In this document: positions 37,584-48,475 of the stretch, in pieces
How the letters are laid out: every line of letters begins with the position of its first letter
How positions within the stretch are numbered: the first letter of the stretch is position 1
Origin: Natronosalvus hydrolyticus
Lineage (GTDB): Archaea > Halobacteriota > Halobacteria > Halobacteriales > Natrialbaceae
Assembly (NCBI GenBank): GCA_025517525.1
Contig: JAOPJZ010000003.1
Coordinates: forward strand, 186,001 to 250,000
Direction of reading: 5' to 3'
Length of the DNA stretch: 64,000 bases
The notes under the pieces: generated by a model
What the model saw: only the letters and a program-made list of their open reading frames with translations
What the model was told of the DNA's origin: nothing
Databases searched by the model: none
Translations under genes and position numbers: made by a program

Positions 37584-38012
37584 TTATCGCACCGGTTTCT
37601 CTGCGTTTCCGCGAACCAGTTCGAGGAGCGCGACACCGTTGACCTTGTCAACCTTGTAGTTGACACCCGAAAGGTCACCCATGGCACGACCCTTTGCCCC
37701 ACCGATACCGGCGATGGTGACTTCGTCGTGTTCGTCGATGAAGCTGATCGCACCGTCACCGGGACAGAACGCGGTGACCTGCTTGCCGTTTTTGATCAGC
37801 TGGACTCGGACACACTTTCGAATTGCCGAGTTGGGCTGTTTCGCTTCGATGCCGACCTTTTCGAGGACGATACCGCGAGCCTGTGGCGCACCCTCGAGCG
37901 GGTCCGACTTCTCACGCAGGCCGCGTGCTCGGCGCGCGTAGTCCGAGTCGGACCACCGCTGTTTCTGGCGGTCCTTCTGGAGCTTCCGCGCGGCGTATTT
38001 GCCGTTTGCCAT
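37584..38012 (-). CDS. rpsL: 30S ribosomal protein S12
   Basis: This 142-residue protein is archaeal S12 (uS12) with [19 protein letters not shown] and FCPGDGAI. It sits at the decoding centre and takes part in tRNA selection. The ATG at 38012 is the normal start ([12 protein letters not shown]). It is separated from nusA by about 160 bases and leads directly into rpsG. Confidence 0.97.
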   Translation of the reverse strand: MANGKYAARKLQKDRQKQRWSDSDYARRARGLREKSDPLEGAPQARGIVLEKVGIEAKQPNSAIRKCVRVQLIKNGKQVTAFCPGDGAISFIDEHDEVTIAGIGGAKGRAMGDLSGVNYKVDKVNGVALLELVRGNAEKPVR

Positions 38013-38170
38013 GGACGTGGCTATCCGACGGAGACACTTAAGCATCCCCTTTTGAGGCGGGCGAAACGCCTCGAGAGCGCTTTATCGATAGCTCTCGAGG
38101 AATCTCAGAGCGTTTCGTCGGGAACGGCGGTCGCTCGAGGCGTGACAGATCAACCAGTAGCAGATACCGA

Positions 38171-38590
38171 TCAGACCAACTGCACGTCATCGATCCCGAA
38201 GTGCCGGCTTGCGAGCACTCGAGCGTCTTCGATTCGCTCGCCACCCGTCCCAATCGCCACGCCGCGGTCACCCGAGGCGACTTCGACGTAGGCGACCGTG
38301 TCGTCGTTCTCGCTGATGGTGACGTTGAACACGGCCGCCGGGGCGAGGGCGTTCGCTACGAACGTCTCGGGTTCGCTCGCGCCCTCGACCAGTCGGACCG
38401 AGCGGCCCGCCTCTTTTTCGAATCGTTTGACGTGTTGTCCGCGGGCGCCGATCGCTTCGCCGAGGGAGTCGGTCGGGACAACGATCACTAACCGGTCATC
38501 GGAGACGAGACAATCCTGTCCCGAGACGTCCGAAATATCCTCGAAACGGGCGATAAACTGGCGGGCGTCGTCCTCAAGTGTAATAGTCAT
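38171..38590 (-). CDS. nusA: NusA-like transcription factor (KH domains)
   Basis: This 139-residue protein is the short archaeal NusA: two KH domains, with GEAIGARGQHVKRFE in the first and GVAIGTGGERIEDARVLAS in the second. It lacks the N-terminal polymerase-binding and S1 domains of bacterial NusA. KH domains bind single-stranded RNA. Its place directly after rpoA'' and before rpsL is conserved across archaea. Confidence 0.95.
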   Translation of the reverse strand: MTITLEDDARQFIARFEDISDVSGQDCLVSDDRLVIVVPTDSLGEAIGARGQHVKRFEKEAGRSVRLVEGASEPETFVANALAPAAVFNVTISENDDTVAYVEVASGDRGVAIGTGGERIEDARVLASRHFGIDDVQLV

Positions 38591-38623
38591 ACGAAAAGTA
38601 CTCGTGAAATTCGGCGACCGCGT

Positions 38624-39823
38624 TCAGTCCGCTTTGTTCGGCGACGACCCCATCCGCAGGTCGACGTCACCGGTGCCGAGTTTGATCGGCTTCCCGACGA
38701 TAACGTTCTCCGTGACGCCGTCGAGTTCGTCGACCTCGCCGTGGATGGCTGCGTTGAGCAGGTGGTTGACCGTGACTTCGAATGCCGCACGGGCCAGGAC
38801 GGAGTCTTTCGCCCCGGAAATCCCGTGTCGACCGATCGACTCGATGGTCCCCTCGTTGGTCATCATGTCGGCGACCAACATCAGGTGGCGAACGTTCACG
38901 TCGTCAAGTCCCTGTTCGGCCAGCGTGTTGTTCGTCTCCTCGATGATGGCCTCTCGAGCGGCCTCGATGCCGAGGTTTCGGTGAATCTCGTGGATGTTGT
39001 TACAGGTGGTCCGTGAGCCGTCGACTCCTTCGATCGAGAGGACATCACCGAACGCCGATCCCTCGGTGTAAAGGATGAACTCCTCCTCGCCGTTCTCGAG
39101 TTCTTCGCGTCGAATAACGACACGAGAGACATCTTCGATACCCTTGAACGTGATGTCTCGAAGCTCCTCGACGAGTTGGAGCAGATCGCGGTAGGACGGC
39201 TCTTCGGGACCGAACTCGACGGTCGTCCCCTGCTGGATCGTTTTGACGCCGAGGTTATCTTCGATGATGTCGGCCACTTCTTCGGCCGAAATCATGCGCT
39301 CGTCGAGGGTGTCCTTGTTGAGCGAAATCTGGACGCGCATATCGGCGACGTTCGTCGAGACGTCACCCAGCGCAAGAATCTTCGAAGCCTCGATCTTCCA
39401 GACGACTTCGTGTGCCTTCTCGCGTTCGGTAGCGTACTCGTCTTCGAGATACACCGTCATCATCGGCGTGTCCGGCGTCTTCCGGGCGTCGACGAGTTCG
39501 ATAAGGCGGGGTAACCCCTGCGTGACGTCGATCTCTGCAACACCCGCGTAGTGGAACGTGTTCATCGTCAGCTGGGTTCCCGGTTCTCCGATGGACTGAG
39601 CGCTAACGGTGCCGACAGGATCGAGCGGGTCGACACGCGTGTCAATGTACTTCGTCTCGACGGCTGAAACCACGTCCTGAGCCTGTTCCGGCGTCACCTC
39701 GCCATGTGCCTCGAGCGTCTCGTACACCCGATCTTTGAGGCGACGGGGCAGTTCGCTGTCCTCGACGATGACGATAATGTCGTCGCTCACGTCGTACCCT
39801 TGCGTGAACACCGACTCAGTCAT
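38624..39823 (-). CDS. rpoA2: RNA polymerase subunit A''
   Basis: This 399-residue protein is the C-terminal part of the largest subunit. It includes the trigger-loop region ([18 protein letters not shown]) and [11 protein letters not shown], then the jaw and clamp-end motifs ([19 protein letters not shown]). It works as one half of the split beta'-like subunit with A'. Its ATG overlaps the rpoA1 stop by eight bases, which ensures coupled translation. Length is standard for haloarchaea. Confidence 0.98.
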   Translation of the reverse strand: MTESVFTQGYDVSDDIIVIVEDSELPRRLKDRVYETLEAHGEVTPEQAQDVVSAVETKYIDTRVDPLDPVGTVSAQSIGEPGTQLTMNTFHYAGVAEIDVTQGLPRLIELVDARKTPDTPMMTVYLEDEYATEREKAHEVVWKIEASKILALGDVSTNVADMRVQISLNKDTLDERMISAEEVADIIEDNLGVKTIQQGTTVEFGPEEPSYRDLLQLVEELRDITFKGIEDVSRVVIRREELENGEEEFILYTEGSAFGDVLSIEGVDGSRTTCNNIHEIHRNLGIEAAREAIIEETNNTLAEQGLDDVNVRHLMLVADMMTNEGTIESIGRHGISGAKDSVLARAAFEVTVNHLLNAAIHGEVDELDGVTENVIVGKPIKLGTGDVDLRMGSSPNKAD

Positions 39824-42776
39824 CGGAGGTCACCTCCTCGGACGCAACACGACGGCTGGCGGCGTGTTCGGAGAGGTTCGTCTCGACGGTTTTCCCACTG
39901 AGGAATTCCTCGCGCTCTTCGGGAGAGTCGAACTCTTCATCGAGAACTTTACTGGCGATACCTTCGACGTCGACGTCGTGATCTTGGTCGTAGGCGACCT
40001 GAACCGGCGAAGTTCCGTCTTCACCGAACTCGAACTGGACGATAGTGTCGCTCGTATCGCGAACCGTCCCGTCATACTGGGTCTCGAGTTCCGAGAGCGC
40101 GTTGATTAGTCGGCGCTGGAGGTAGCCGGATTTCGACGTTCGGACTGCCGTGTCGACCAGCCCTTCGCGCCCACCCATCGCGTGGAAGAAGAACTCGCGC
40201 GGCCCAAGGCCGACGGTGTAGGAACTCTCAACGAACCCGTGTGCTCCCGCGGAGAGGTCGTTTGGCTCGTAGTGGCTCAACGTTCGGTCTTCGTACCCGC
40301 GGTTGATTCGCTCGCCCCGAACTGCTTGCTGGCCGACACAGCCGGCCATCTGAGTCAGGTTGAGCATCGACCCACGCGCTCCGGAGTTCGCCATGACGAC
40401 CGCCGGGTTGTCCTCGGTGAAGTGTTCCTCGGCGATGTTACCTGCATTGTCACGCGCACGCGAGAGCGTCTGCATGATCTTCATCTCGAGCGTCTCGTCG
40501 ATGGTCCGACCAGGCAGACTCTCGAGTTCGCCGCGTTCGTACGCCTCGATCAGTTCGGCGACCCGGTCGTAGGCGTCATCGATGGTTTCATCGATGCGCG
40601 CCTCGGCTTCGGCCGGAATCGTTTCGTCGTCGATTCCGATCGAGAACCCGAAGTGCATGATCGCCCGCATCGCGAGCGTCGATAGCTCGTTGATGAACAC
40701 CCGCGAGCGGGTGTTGCCGTACTGTTTCGTGATGGCGTCGACGATTTCGCCGCCGAACTCGCCCACTTCGTCTTCGGCAATCGTCCCTTCGACGAGCTGG
40801 CCGTCTTCGATGATGACGTCGTCCCCGATAGTGCCCGTGAACTCGAGGTTCATGTCGTCGGGCAAGAGTTCGGAGAAGACGTCCCGGCCGGTCCAGAACG
40901 GCTTGTCCTCATCGTCGATGCCGCTCGGTTCGGGCAGTTCGTCGATTCGGGTCGCTCGCAGCAAGTCGAGCGCCTGCGTCTCGTTGAACCGTGGGTTGTC
41001 CTTCGTGAGGAGATACGTTCCAGAGATGTGGTCCTGAATTGCCCCGATAATATTCTGTCCGAAGCGCGGGCTCAGGATCTGTTCTTGCACGCGCATGAGA
41101 ACGCGCGCTTCCGCTCGAGCCTCCTCGTTTTGCAGCGCATGCATGTTCATCTCATCACCGTCGAAGTCGGCGTTATACGGCGGACAGACGACGGTGTTGA
41201 GGCGGAACGTCTTGTACGGCATGACCACGACCTCGTGGGCCATGATCGACATTCGGTGCAGCGATGGCTGTCGGTTGAAGATGACGATGTCGCCGTCGAT
41301 AAGGTGCCGGTTGACCTCCCAACCTGGACCGATGGTCTGGGCCTCGTCGAGTTCGGCTTCCTCCGACATACCGGCTAACGCCTTACAGTTTTTCTCAGTA
41401 ACCTTGAGTCGTCGGCCGTCCGGCCGCCGAACGTAGTTCGCACCTGGGTGGGCGTTTGGCCCGTTGGCGACGTACTGTTTGGCCTGCTCGATGTTACGTT
41501 CGGTAACGAGCATCGTTTGGGTCATCTCGGTCGCAACGCGGTCCGGGACACCGACCTCGTTGAGCGAGAGCGTCGGGTCCGGCGAGATGACGGTTCGGGC
41601 CGAGAAATTGACGCGCTTTCCGGACAACGAGCCACGGAATCGACCCTCCTTGCCTTTGAGTCGCTGAGAGAGCGTTTTGAGCGGTCGTCCCGAACGGTGT
41701 CGGGCCGGTGGCGTTCCCGAGATTTCGTTGTCCATGAACGTCGTGACGTGGTACTGGAGCAGTTCCCACAGGTCCTCGATAATCAGCTGTGGCGCACCCG
41801 CCTCACGGTTCTCCATGAACCGCTGGTTGATGCGAATGATGTCCACGAGTTTGTGCGTGAGGTCGTCCTCACTGCGCTGGCCGTTGTCGAGCGTGATCGA
41901 TGGCCGTGTCGTCACGGGTGGAACCGGCAACACGGTCAGAATCATCCACTCAGGGCGCGAGCGCTCGGAATCGATGCCAAGCACTTCGATATCCCCGTCC
42001 GGAATCGCTTCGAACCAGTCACGAATGTCCGAAGGCATCAGTTTGTTCGTGTCCTCCTCAGTGAGGTCGATATCCAGTGCTTTCTCGATGGCCTTCCGCT
42101 GACTTTCGCGCGGACGGAACGACCCAGAGAGGATTTCGTTGATGCGCGTCAGTTCAATATCCGTCTTCTCGGCCAGTTCGTCCGGCGTCGTCCGGTCGAT
42201 TCCTTCCTCCTCGTTGCCCTGCATCGCGCCCGCGATACGCTGGGAGTACTCGCTCGTGAGAACCTGCTGGACCTCGTAGTAGGTCGTCGGTTTCTCGTGT
42301 TCGATGTCGTACTGGATCTCGCCACAGTGTGGACACCGGTCTTTTTTCCGTGCCTGCCGGATCGCCGCTTTCAACACGTCCTGTGGATCACGGCCGAGAC
42401 GCCGCGCTTCCGACAGTCGGTCGCGGAACTCCGCTTTTTCGTCTTCCGTCAGCAGCAAGCGCGAACACTCACGGCAGGTGCCACGCAGCAGTCGTCGCAT
42501 GAGTTTGGTAAAGCCGACGTGAATCACCGGCGCGGCGAGTTCGATGTGCCCGAAGTGGCCCGGACACGAACCCGAGTGCTGACCACAGGTTGGACACTCG
42601 AGACCGGGGTCGATGACGCCCAGTCGCGTGTCCATCAGCCCCATATCGATGGGGAAACCGTCGTCGTCGTAGGTGTCCGCCGTAATGACCTTCGTGACCG
42701 AGAGGTCCCGATACGTCTCCGGGTCCATCAGCCCGAACTGAATCTCGTCGAGTTCTTTTGGTGTTTGTAGTGACAT
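39816..42776 (-). CDS. rpoA1: RNA polymerase subunit A'
   Basis: This 986-residue protein carries the catalytic centre: [12 protein letters not shown] holds the three aspartates for magnesium. The N-terminal clamp has zinc sites [25 protein letters not shown] and [30 protein letters not shown] and the bridge helix region ([20 protein letters not shown]) are also present. It pairs with A'' to form the largest-subunit equivalent. One base separates it from rpoB'. Confidence 0.98.
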   Translation of the reverse strand: MSLQTPKELDEIQFGLMDPETYRDLSVTKVITADTYDDDGFPIDMGLMDTRLGVIDPGLECPTCGQHSGSCPGHFGHIELAAPVIHVGFTKLMRRLLRGTCRECSRLLLTEDEKAEFRDRLSEARRLGRDPQDVLKAAIRQARKKDRCPHCGEIQYDIEHEKPTTYYEVQQVLTSEYSQRIAGAMQGNEEEGIDRTTPDELAEKTDIELTRINEILSGSFRPRESQRKAIEKALDIDLTEEDTNKLMPSDIRDWFEAIPDGDIEVLGIDSERSRPEWMILTVLPVPPVTTRPSITLDNGQRSEDDLTHKLVDIIRINQRFMENREAGAPQLIIEDLWELLQYHVTTFMDNEISGTPPARHRSGRPLKTLSQRLKGKEGRFRGSLSGKRVNFSARTVISPDPTLSLNEVGVPDRVATEMTQTMLVTERNIEQAKQYVANGPNAHPGANYVRRPDGRRLKVTEKNCKALAGMSEEAELDEAQTIGPGWEVNRHLIDGDIVIFNRQPSLHRMSIMAHEVVVMPYKTFRLNTVVCPPYNADFDGDEMNMHALQNEEARAEARVLMRVQEQILSPRFGQNIIGAIQDHISGTYLLTKDNPRFNETQALDLLRATRIDELPEPSGIDDEDKPFWTGRDVFSELLPDDMNLEFTGTIGDDVIIEDGQLVEGTIAEDEVGEFGGEIVDAITKQYGNTRSRVFINELSTLAMRAIMHFGFSIGIDDETIPAEAEARIDETIDDAYDRVAELIEAYERGELESLPGRTIDETLEMKIMQTLSRARDNAGNIAEEHFTEDNPAVVMANSGARGSMLNLTQMAGCVGQQAVRGERINRGYEDRTLSHYEPNDLSAGAHGFVESSYTVGLGPREFFFHAMGGREGLVDTAVRTSKSGYLQRRLINALSELETQYDGTVRDTSDTIVQFEFGEDGTSPVQVAYDQDHDVDVEGIASKVLDEEFDSPEEREEFLSGKTVETNLSEHAASRRVASEEVTSDD

Positions 42777-42777
42777 A

Positions 42778-44607
42778 TTAGACTGCGTCCTTGAGGTTGA
42801 GTCGTGGTCGAATGCCGAGTGCCATCATCTCGTCGAGCAGCAGTTTGAACGCGTAACTGATTTCGACGCGGTGGATGTCGCTTTCGTCACCGGTAAGCTG
42901 GTCGTACACACGACGCTGGTTGACGTCACTAACCGCGATCATGCCAGTTTCGGCGGAGATGTACACCTCCTCGCGGTCGGATTCGTCGACCAGTCGTTCT
43001 TTCAGCGTCATGGCCGCCCCGTGGCCGATGAACACGTCACGTTCCATCTCACCGATACGCAGCCCACCTTCGCGGGCCCGCCCCTCGGTCGGCTGGCGCG
43101 TCAGTACCTGCACCGGCCCGCGCGAACGGGCGTGCAGTTTGTTCGAGACCATGTGATACAGCTTCTGGTAGAAAATGACGCCGACGAAGATTTCGGCCTC
43201 GATCTTCTCGCCGGTGACACCCGAGTACATGACTTCTTTCCCGGCGGAATTGAAGCCAGCATCCTCGAGGCCATCGCGAAGTTCGTCTTCGTCCTCGCCG
43301 AGGAACGGCGTACCGTCGACACGACGGCCCTCGAGCGCACCGAGTTTGCCGCCGATCATCTCGAGAATGTGCCCGACGGTCATTCGGGATGGCAGCGCGT
43401 GTGGGTTGACGACCAGGTCGGGGACCACGCCCTCCTCGGTGAACGGCATGTCCTCCTGGGGGGCCAGGTGGCCAACGACCCCCTTCTGTCCGTGGCGGGA
43501 AGCGAACTTGTCGCCCAGTTCCGGAATCCGTTCGTCACGAACCGAGACCTTCGAGAGCTTCGAGCCGTCTTCGCCTTCCATCAGGGTGACGGTGTCGACG
43601 ATACCGTTTTCGCCCGAGCGCATCGTGACGCTCGTCTCCCGTCGTTTCTGGGGCGAGAGACCGCCCATGTCGTCGGGTTCCTCGAGGAACCGCGGCGGGC
43701 TCGTCTTGCCCAGCAGAACGGAGTTCTCGTCGACGTTCGTCTCCGGATTGACCAGGCCGTCTTCGTCGAGGTGCGTGTAGGCTTCCTCGCCGCGGGCACC
43801 ACGTACGTCCTGGCTTGGGATCTCGAATCGATCTTCCTGGCCGCCGGGGTAGCGTCGTTCCTCACCCTCGTACGTTCGGAAGAAGTGCGAGCGAGCGAGC
43901 GCACGCTCGACGCTGGCTTTGTTCATGACCAGCGCGTCCTCGATGTTGAACCCCTCGTAGCTCATTACGGCGACGACGAAGTTCTGTGCCGCCGGTCGCT
44001 CGTCGAACCCGATCTGCTCGGTCGTCTGGGTCTTGACCATCGACAGCTGCGGGTAGTGCAGCAGGTGCTGGCGCGTGTCGGGCCGGATTCGGTAGTTCGC
44101 GCTCGGCAGACCGAGCGACTGTTTGACCATCCCTGCGCCCATTGTAATACGCGGACTCGCGTTGTGTTCCGGGTAGGGAATCATGCCCGCACCGATACCG
44201 AAAATCAGCGACGGGTCGATCTCGAGGTGGGTGTGGTCGTCGGAGAGGTCGTCCTCATCGACGGCCACGTAGATGTCCTCCTCTTCTTCGGCGTCGATGA
44301 ACTCGACGTACCCGTGGTCGACGAGGTCCTCGAACTCGATGTCACCGTCCCGAAGCGCCTCGATCTCGTCCACTGAGATCCGTGGTTCGCCGTTTTCGAC
44401 GACCAGCAGTGGTCGACGGGCTCGGCCCGCGTCGGCGTTGACGATGACCTCGCGTGTGCGTTCTTTGACCGAGACGTTGACCATCTCGGAAATATCCCCG
44501 ATTCGTCGCGCTTCTCGAATCTGTTCAGCAAGTTCGTTTGGGTTCGGGTGGGTACCGACCAGCGACCCGTTGACGTACACCTTGGCTTCGCGTTGTTGGC
44601 TACTCAT
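42778..44607 (-). CDS. rpoB1: RNA polymerase subunit B'
   Basis: This 609-residue protein is the C-terminal half of the split second-largest subunit. It has [17 protein letters not shown], the [15 protein letters not shown] motif close to the active site, and the clamp anchor [13 protein letters not shown]. The translation contains no cysteine at all. The clamp zinc ribbon, normally two CxxC pairs about 45-15 residues before the end, is replaced by polar residues ([20 protein letters not shown]). It lies between rpoB'' and rpoA' in the operon. Confidence 0.98.
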   Translation of the reverse strand: MSSQQREAKVYVNGSLVGTHPNPNELAEQIREARRIGDISEMVNVSVKERTREVIVNADAGRARRPLLVVENGEPRISVDEIEALRDGDIEFEDLVDHGYVEFIDAEEEEDIYVAVDEDDLSDDHTHLEIDPSLIFGIGAGMIPYPEHNASPRITMGAGMVKQSLGLPSANYRIRPDTRQHLLHYPQLSMVKTQTTEQIGFDERPAAQNFVVAVMSYEGFNIEDALVMNKASVERALARSHFFRTYEGEERRYPGGQEDRFEIPSQDVRGARGEEAYTHLDEDGLVNPETNVDENSVLLGKTSPPRFLEEPDDMGGLSPQKRRETSVTMRSGENGIVDTVTLMEGEDGSKLSKVSVRDERIPELGDKFASRHGQKGVVGHLAPQEDMPFTEEGVVPDLVVNPHALPSRMTVGHILEMIGGKLGALEGRRVDGTPFLGEDEDELRDGLEDAGFNSAGKEVMYSGVTGEKIEAEIFVGVIFYQKLYHMVSNKLHARSRGPVQVLTRQPTEGRAREGGLRIGEMERDVFIGHGAAMTLKERLVDESDREEVYISAETGMIAVSDVNQRRVYDQLTGDESDIHRVEISYAFKLLLDEMMALGIRPRLNLKDAV

Positions 44608-44613
44608 GTCGTA

Positions 44614-46182
44614 TTAGTCATCCGCTGTCGTTCGTGCGATACTCTCGAGTCCTGGAATGCCCTCGACACCCATCGACGCGAGTTCGCGTTTGAGTTCCTG
44701 TTCGTCCTCGACGTGCTGGGAGAGTTCCATCGCCTGGGCGAAGTTCTTCACCAGGCCACAGTTCGGTCCCTCGGGCGTCTCCGAGGGGCAGATACGACCC
44801 CACTGGGTCGCGTGCAGGTCCCGTGCCTCGAAGTGGGGCTGGCTGCGCGAAAGCGGCGAGCGCAGTCGTCGAAGGTGGCTAAGCACCCCCATGAAGTCCG
44901 TTCGGTCCACCAGCTGGCTCACACCTGAGCGCCCGCCGACCCAGTTCCCGGTCGCAATCGGATGTTCGAGACGTTCGGTCAACACGTCGGATCGAACCAC
45001 GGTATTCACCGATAGCTGCCGGTTTCGCATGTTCGCCCGCTCGAGCTGGTATTTCACGTCGCGTGCCAGCTTGTTCAGCGCCGTCCGGAACAGGTCTCGC
45101 ATCAGGTCGCCGCTGACCTTGAGGCGTTTGTTGGCGTAGTGGTCCTTGTCGTCGGATTCACGGCGGTTGAGTGCGAGTTCGAAACACGCTTCGGCCATCC
45201 GGCAAAGGTAGTGAGCTTTGTTGATTCGAACGTCCTCTTCCTCGACGCCGTCCTCGTGGAGGTGTGGAAGGAGGTATCGGTCAATGACGTAGTTGGCGCG
45301 TTTCAGCTGGTAGTTTTTCCCCTGGCCACTGGCAACGCGTTTGCCCAGCGTCTCGATTGCCTCCTCTTTGGTCTGAACGTCCGCTTCCTCGAGGTTCTCG
45401 AGCATGTACTTGACGACCTCCGGATCGTTCGATACCTTGTGGACGATCTCCTCGTCAGACTCGAGACCGAGTGCGCGCACGAGCGTAACGAAGTTGATCG
45501 AACCCGAGACGGAAGGGAACGAAACCTCGAGCAACCCGTCTCGCGTCCGTTCACACAGCACGAGGGCGCGGTACCCGCGTCGCTGGCTGAACGTTTTGGC
45601 GACCTGAATCTCGTCGCCGTATTTGGTATCGTACTCGGCGAGGATTTTGTTGGGAGCGAGGTCTTCGCTCGTCATCAGGACGCGCTCGGAACCGTTGACG
45701 ATGAAGTAGCCACCGGGGTCAGCCGGGTCTTCACCGATTTCGATCAGTTCCTGGTCGCTGAAGCCGGCAATGTTACACTTCTCGGAGCCCACCATGATCG
45801 GCATCCGACCGATTTTCGTCTCCGTGGAGTCGACGACGCGCTGGTCGCCTTCCTCCCCTTTGACGATGGACATCTCCATGAACACCGGCGCGGAGTAGGT
45901 AATGTTTCGCAGGCGGGCTTCTTGTGGGTACAGCAGTTCTTCTGACCCGTCCGCTTCACGCACACGCGGGGTGACGACCCGAACGTCACCGAGTTCGACG
46001 TGCACCGGTTCTTCGCCTTCCTTGTCACCGATGTCCGTCTCGATCGTCGCCTTCTCGTCGACGACCTCCTGCATCCCCCGATTGAGGAAGGAGTTGAACG
46101 ACCGATAGTGGTGTTCGGCGAGGCGTTCTTTCGAAAAATACTCCCGCGAAATGTCTCGTCTAAGTGTTCGGTCCAGTTCCAT
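44614..46182 (-). CDS. rpoB2: RNA polymerase subunit B''
   Basis: This 522-residue protein is the N-terminal half of the split second-largest subunit: protrusion, lobe and fork. It has SFNSFLNRGMQEVVDE near the start, GGYFIVNGSERVLM, and ends with ATQWGRICPSETPEGPNCGL and the following fork motif. Its ATG directly follows the rpoH stop. The B''/B' split is the normal state in haloarchaea. Confidence 0.98.
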   Translation of the reverse strand: MELDRTLRRDISREYFSKERLAEHHYRSFNSFLNRGMQEVVDEKATIETDIGDKEGEEPVHVELGDVRVVTPRVREADGSEELLYPQEARLRNITYSAPVFMEMSIVKGEEGDQRVVDSTETKIGRMPIMVGSEKCNIAGFSDQELIEIGEDPADPGGYFIVNGSERVLMTSEDLAPNKILAEYDTKYGDEIQVAKTFSQRRGYRALVLCERTRDGLLEVSFPSVSGSINFVTLVRALGLESDEEIVHKVSNDPEVVKYMLENLEEADVQTKEEAIETLGKRVASGQGKNYQLKRANYVIDRYLLPHLHEDGVEEEDVRINKAHYLCRMAEACFELALNRRESDDKDHYANKRLKVSGDLMRDLFRTALNKLARDVKYQLERANMRNRQLSVNTVVRSDVLTERLEHPIATGNWVGGRSGVSQLVDRTDFMGVLSHLRRLRSPLSRSQPHFEARDLHATQWGRICPSETPEGPNCGLVKNFAQAMELSQHVEDEQELKRELASMGVEGIPGLESIARTTADD

Positions 46183-46410
46183 TTATTCCACCACAAGTCG
46201 GTATACGACGGCCTGATCCGTCGTTCGTGAGTTTCGGACGATTTTGATGACGTCCCCGACCTCGGCTTCGTCGGGCAACGCCTTGTCCGTGCGTTTGATT
46301 TTTGGCAAGTCTGTACGGTCGATGTCGTACTCGTCGAGCACGTCCTCAAGGATGTCTTCCTCGAGAACCGTGTGCTCTGGCACGAGTTCGTGTTGGCTTA
46401 CGTCTACCAT
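46183..46410 (-). CDS. rpoH: RNA polymerase subunit H
   Basis: This 75-residue protein is the archaeal/eukaryal RPB5-type subunit [28 protein letters not shown], and [11 protein letters not shown] at the end. It lies at the jaw of the polymerase. It is the first gene of the operon rpoH-B''-B'-A'-A''-nusA-rpsL-rpsG, so the operon promoter must lie in the repeat-bearing DNA upstream of 46410. Confidence 0.97.
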   Translation of the reverse strand: MVDVSQHELVPEHTVLEEDILEDVLDEYDIDRTDLPKIKRTDKALPDEAEVGDVIKIVRNSRTTDQAVVYRLVVE

Positions 46411-46657
46411 GTGTTGTTGGTCCGGCCTACCGGGAGAGAAGCGGCTGTCACGAGATACTACAGGGAGTTAGCGCCGGCAAGCATTTAACCGTTATGAAGT
46501 CGTCTCACGCGTCGCTAGTCGACTCGGCCGCAGTCGACCACGCGGCAGTCACCTGCTATTCTGTGACCAGGTACTAAAACAGTTGCGGGTAGACACCATC
46601 TACCACGGTGACAAAAAACAACCTGAATCGCACGATTTCACCCGCCGTGAAGGGGTA

Positions 46658-46737
46658 TAGTAGCCAGTGAAACGATTTAGCCACCTATTGCGATGACATC
46701 TGGTGATAGGGTGTGCAACGACGTTCACTGGCTACTA
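46658..46737. repeat. MITE-like repeat A, copy 3 (reverse orientation)
   Basis: The ends are TAGTAGCCAGTGAA and TTCACTGGCTACTA, the same inverted termini as at 10515. The interior matches copy 1 when read on the other strand (GCACACCCTATC; CGATTTA at the far side), with a diverged middle. Confidence 0.85.
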
Positions 46738-46738
46738 G

Positions 46739-46818
46739 TGGCTTCCCAAACCTGCACGGATGCGTGAAACCGATTACGGGCGTCCGGTTTCCACGCATCG
46801 GTTGTCGTTTGGGAGGGT
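46739..46818. repeat. MITE-like repeat B, copy 1
   Basis: This 80-base palindromic unit has ends TGGCTTCCCAAAC and GTTTGGGAGGGT, and inner arms CGGATGCGTGAAACCG and CGGTTTCCACGCATCGG. ACTAG stands on both sides (46734-46738 and 46819-46823), as a target duplication would. It is 80% or more similar to 52688-52766. Confidence 0.85.
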
Positions 46819-46835
46819 ACTAGAGTAAAACGCCA

Positions 46836-47669
46836 TCAGAGGTCCGTTCGGTCGAATCGAGAGAGGCCAACTGCCAGTGGGACGGCGATCCACGCGGCGA
46901 AGACGACAACCCCCATCCACCAGTCGACGAACCACGGTGCCTCGGAGCTGGCATATCGCGCACCTCGAGTCGTGTCGAACCCAACCCTGAGGAGACGATT
47001 GTACGCTTCGGCCGGTTTGAGCAGATACAACAGATACGCCCAGTCGGGAAGGGTAAACAGCGCCTCCTGTCGGAACCGGTAGAGGAACTGAACGGTCGCG
47101 GTAACCAGATTGTCCCAGAACGAGACGAGCAGAATGTAGGCACCGAAGGTTCCGAGCGTGACGCGACGTTCAGCCGTCGTACTCATCGAGAGCGCGATAG
47201 CAACAGCGAGAAAGCCAAGTCCGAACAGGGCCGTGATGAGCACGAACCAGGCGAAGCCGAGGAGTTCGCTCCCAGAGGGCGGATACATGAGCCCCCCGAG
47301 AAGACCGACGACGGCCAGCGTTCCCAGTACTGGGGCGAGGAGCACGACCCCACGTCCGGCGAAGGTACCGGCGATGAGCTCACGCCTCGAGTGTGGAAAC
47401 GACAGTGAAAGGACGATGCTCCCGCTAACGCGTTCGTGGATGACGGATTTATAGCCCAACAGGAGGGCGATAAGCGGCACCAGAAAGCCGAGTATGGACA
47501 CGATCGTTGTAACAAAGTCGGTGAAATCGGTGAACAGGTCCCCATCGGTCCAGAGGTCGGCACCGATCAGAACGAGAAACAACAATCCGAGGACGCCAAC
47601 GACGAGCCAGATCGTTTTCGACCGGCCCGCATCACGAACGTCTTTCGCTGCAACGGTTTGCCAGCTCAT
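46836..47669 (-). CDS. ABC transporter permease (second)
   Basis: This 277-residue membrane protein has about six helices and matches ABC-2-type permeases: SKTIWLVVGVLGLLFLVLIG at the start, a cytoplasmic loop with GYKSVIHERVSGSI, and an SRRELIAGTF-like element after the second helix pair. It overlaps the stop of the first permease gene by one base. Together with that paralogue and the ATPase it should form an exporter. The substrate is unknown (multidrug, antibiotic or copper/NosY-like export are all possible). Confidence 0.9.
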   Translation of the reverse strand: MSWQTVAAKDVRDAGRSKTIWLVVGVLGLLFLVLIGADLWTDGDLFTDFTDFVTTIVSILGFLVPLIALLLGYKSVIHERVSGSIVLSLSFPHSRRELIAGTFAGRGVVLLAPVLGTLAVVGLLGGLMYPPSGSELLGFAWFVLITALFGLGFLAVAIALSMSTTAERRVTLGTFGAYILLVSFWDNLVTATVQFLYRFRQEALFTLPDWAYLLYLLKPAEAYNRLLRVGFDTTRGARYASSEAPWFVDWWMGVVVFAAWIAVPLAVGLSRFDRTDL

Positions 47670-48475
47670 TAGAGGTCACCTCCCGAGAACCGCCAGAACG
47701 CCAGGGTGAGTGGGCCGACTATCCAGCCGGCAAACAACACGAGTGCGAGCCACTCGCTAAGATACCACGCGGCGGAAACCGACTGTGACGGGTCGATAAA
47801 TCCGGCGATCAACCGCTCATAGATGGCACCCGGTTCGGCCGCGAAGAGAAACTCGAGGACCCCCGGCAGTTCGTCTTCGATCAGCCCAGCTTGCCACAAT
47901 CCGAACGTGAGCGCTCCCTCGAGGACGTCCCAGACGAGGACGAACAGGAAATAGACGCCGAAGGCGAGAACCGTCGCCCGCTGTTTCGTCGAGACGGCCA
48001 TCGAAACGGCGACGCCGAGTGCCGTGTACAACACGCCGAATCCAATCGTGAGGGCGACGAACCCGACGAACGGCAAGACGACGAGTTCGCCGAAGGGATA
48101 CACCACGAGTGCGCCCGCGACGAGGAGGCCAGCCACGATTGCGGCGACGAATACACCAGCCCGCCCGAACAGTTTCCCTGCGATCACGTCGCGACGGCTG
48201 TACGGCATCGAGAGCGTCAGCAACAACGAGCCCGAGGCGCGGTCGCTACAGATGGCATTGTAGCCGATGAGCAATCCGATCAGCGGGAGCAACGTCGTGA
48301 ACCAGCCGGTCAGAAAGCCGCTAAACTGGGCAGTCGTGTACGGTTCGCTCGCCATCACCGGATACAGATACCCCCCGAGAAAACACACGATAACCAGCAA
48401 GCCGAGAAGCCACCGTGCCGACCGTGCCCCGGCGAGCAACTTCGCCTCCTGGCGAGCGATCGGTTCCCATCTCAT
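47669..48475 (-). CDS. ABC transporter permease (first)
   Basis: This 268-residue membrane protein is a paralogue of the following permease: similar size, about six helices, and the same motifs GYNAICSDRASGSLLLTLS and SRRDVIAGKLFG. It overlaps the upstream ATPase stop by four bases (ATGA) and the downstream permease start by one base, so the three genes form one operon. It belongs to the NosY/ABC-2 type. Confidence 0.9.
   Translation of the reverse strand: MRWEPIARQEAKLLAGARSARWLLGLLVIVCFLGGYLYPVMASEPYTTAQFSGFLTGWFTTLLPLIGLLIGYNAICSDRASGSLLLTLSMPYSRRDVIAGKLFGRAGVFVAAIVAGLLVAGALVVYPFGELVVLPFVGFVALTIGFGVLYTALGVAVSMAVSTKQRATVLAFGVYFLFVLVWDVLEGALTFGLWQAGLIEDELPGVLEFLFAAEPGAIYERLIAGFIDPSQSVSAAWYLSEWLALVLFAGWIVGPLTLAFWRFSGGDL

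Larger units (their letters stand above)
46411..46835. other. intergenic region upstream of rpoH with repeats A and B
   Basis: This stretch carries the rpoH promoter region (46411-46560), then a repeat A copy (46658-46737) and directly after it a repeat B copy (46739-46818). No ORF of note. Confidence 0.65.
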
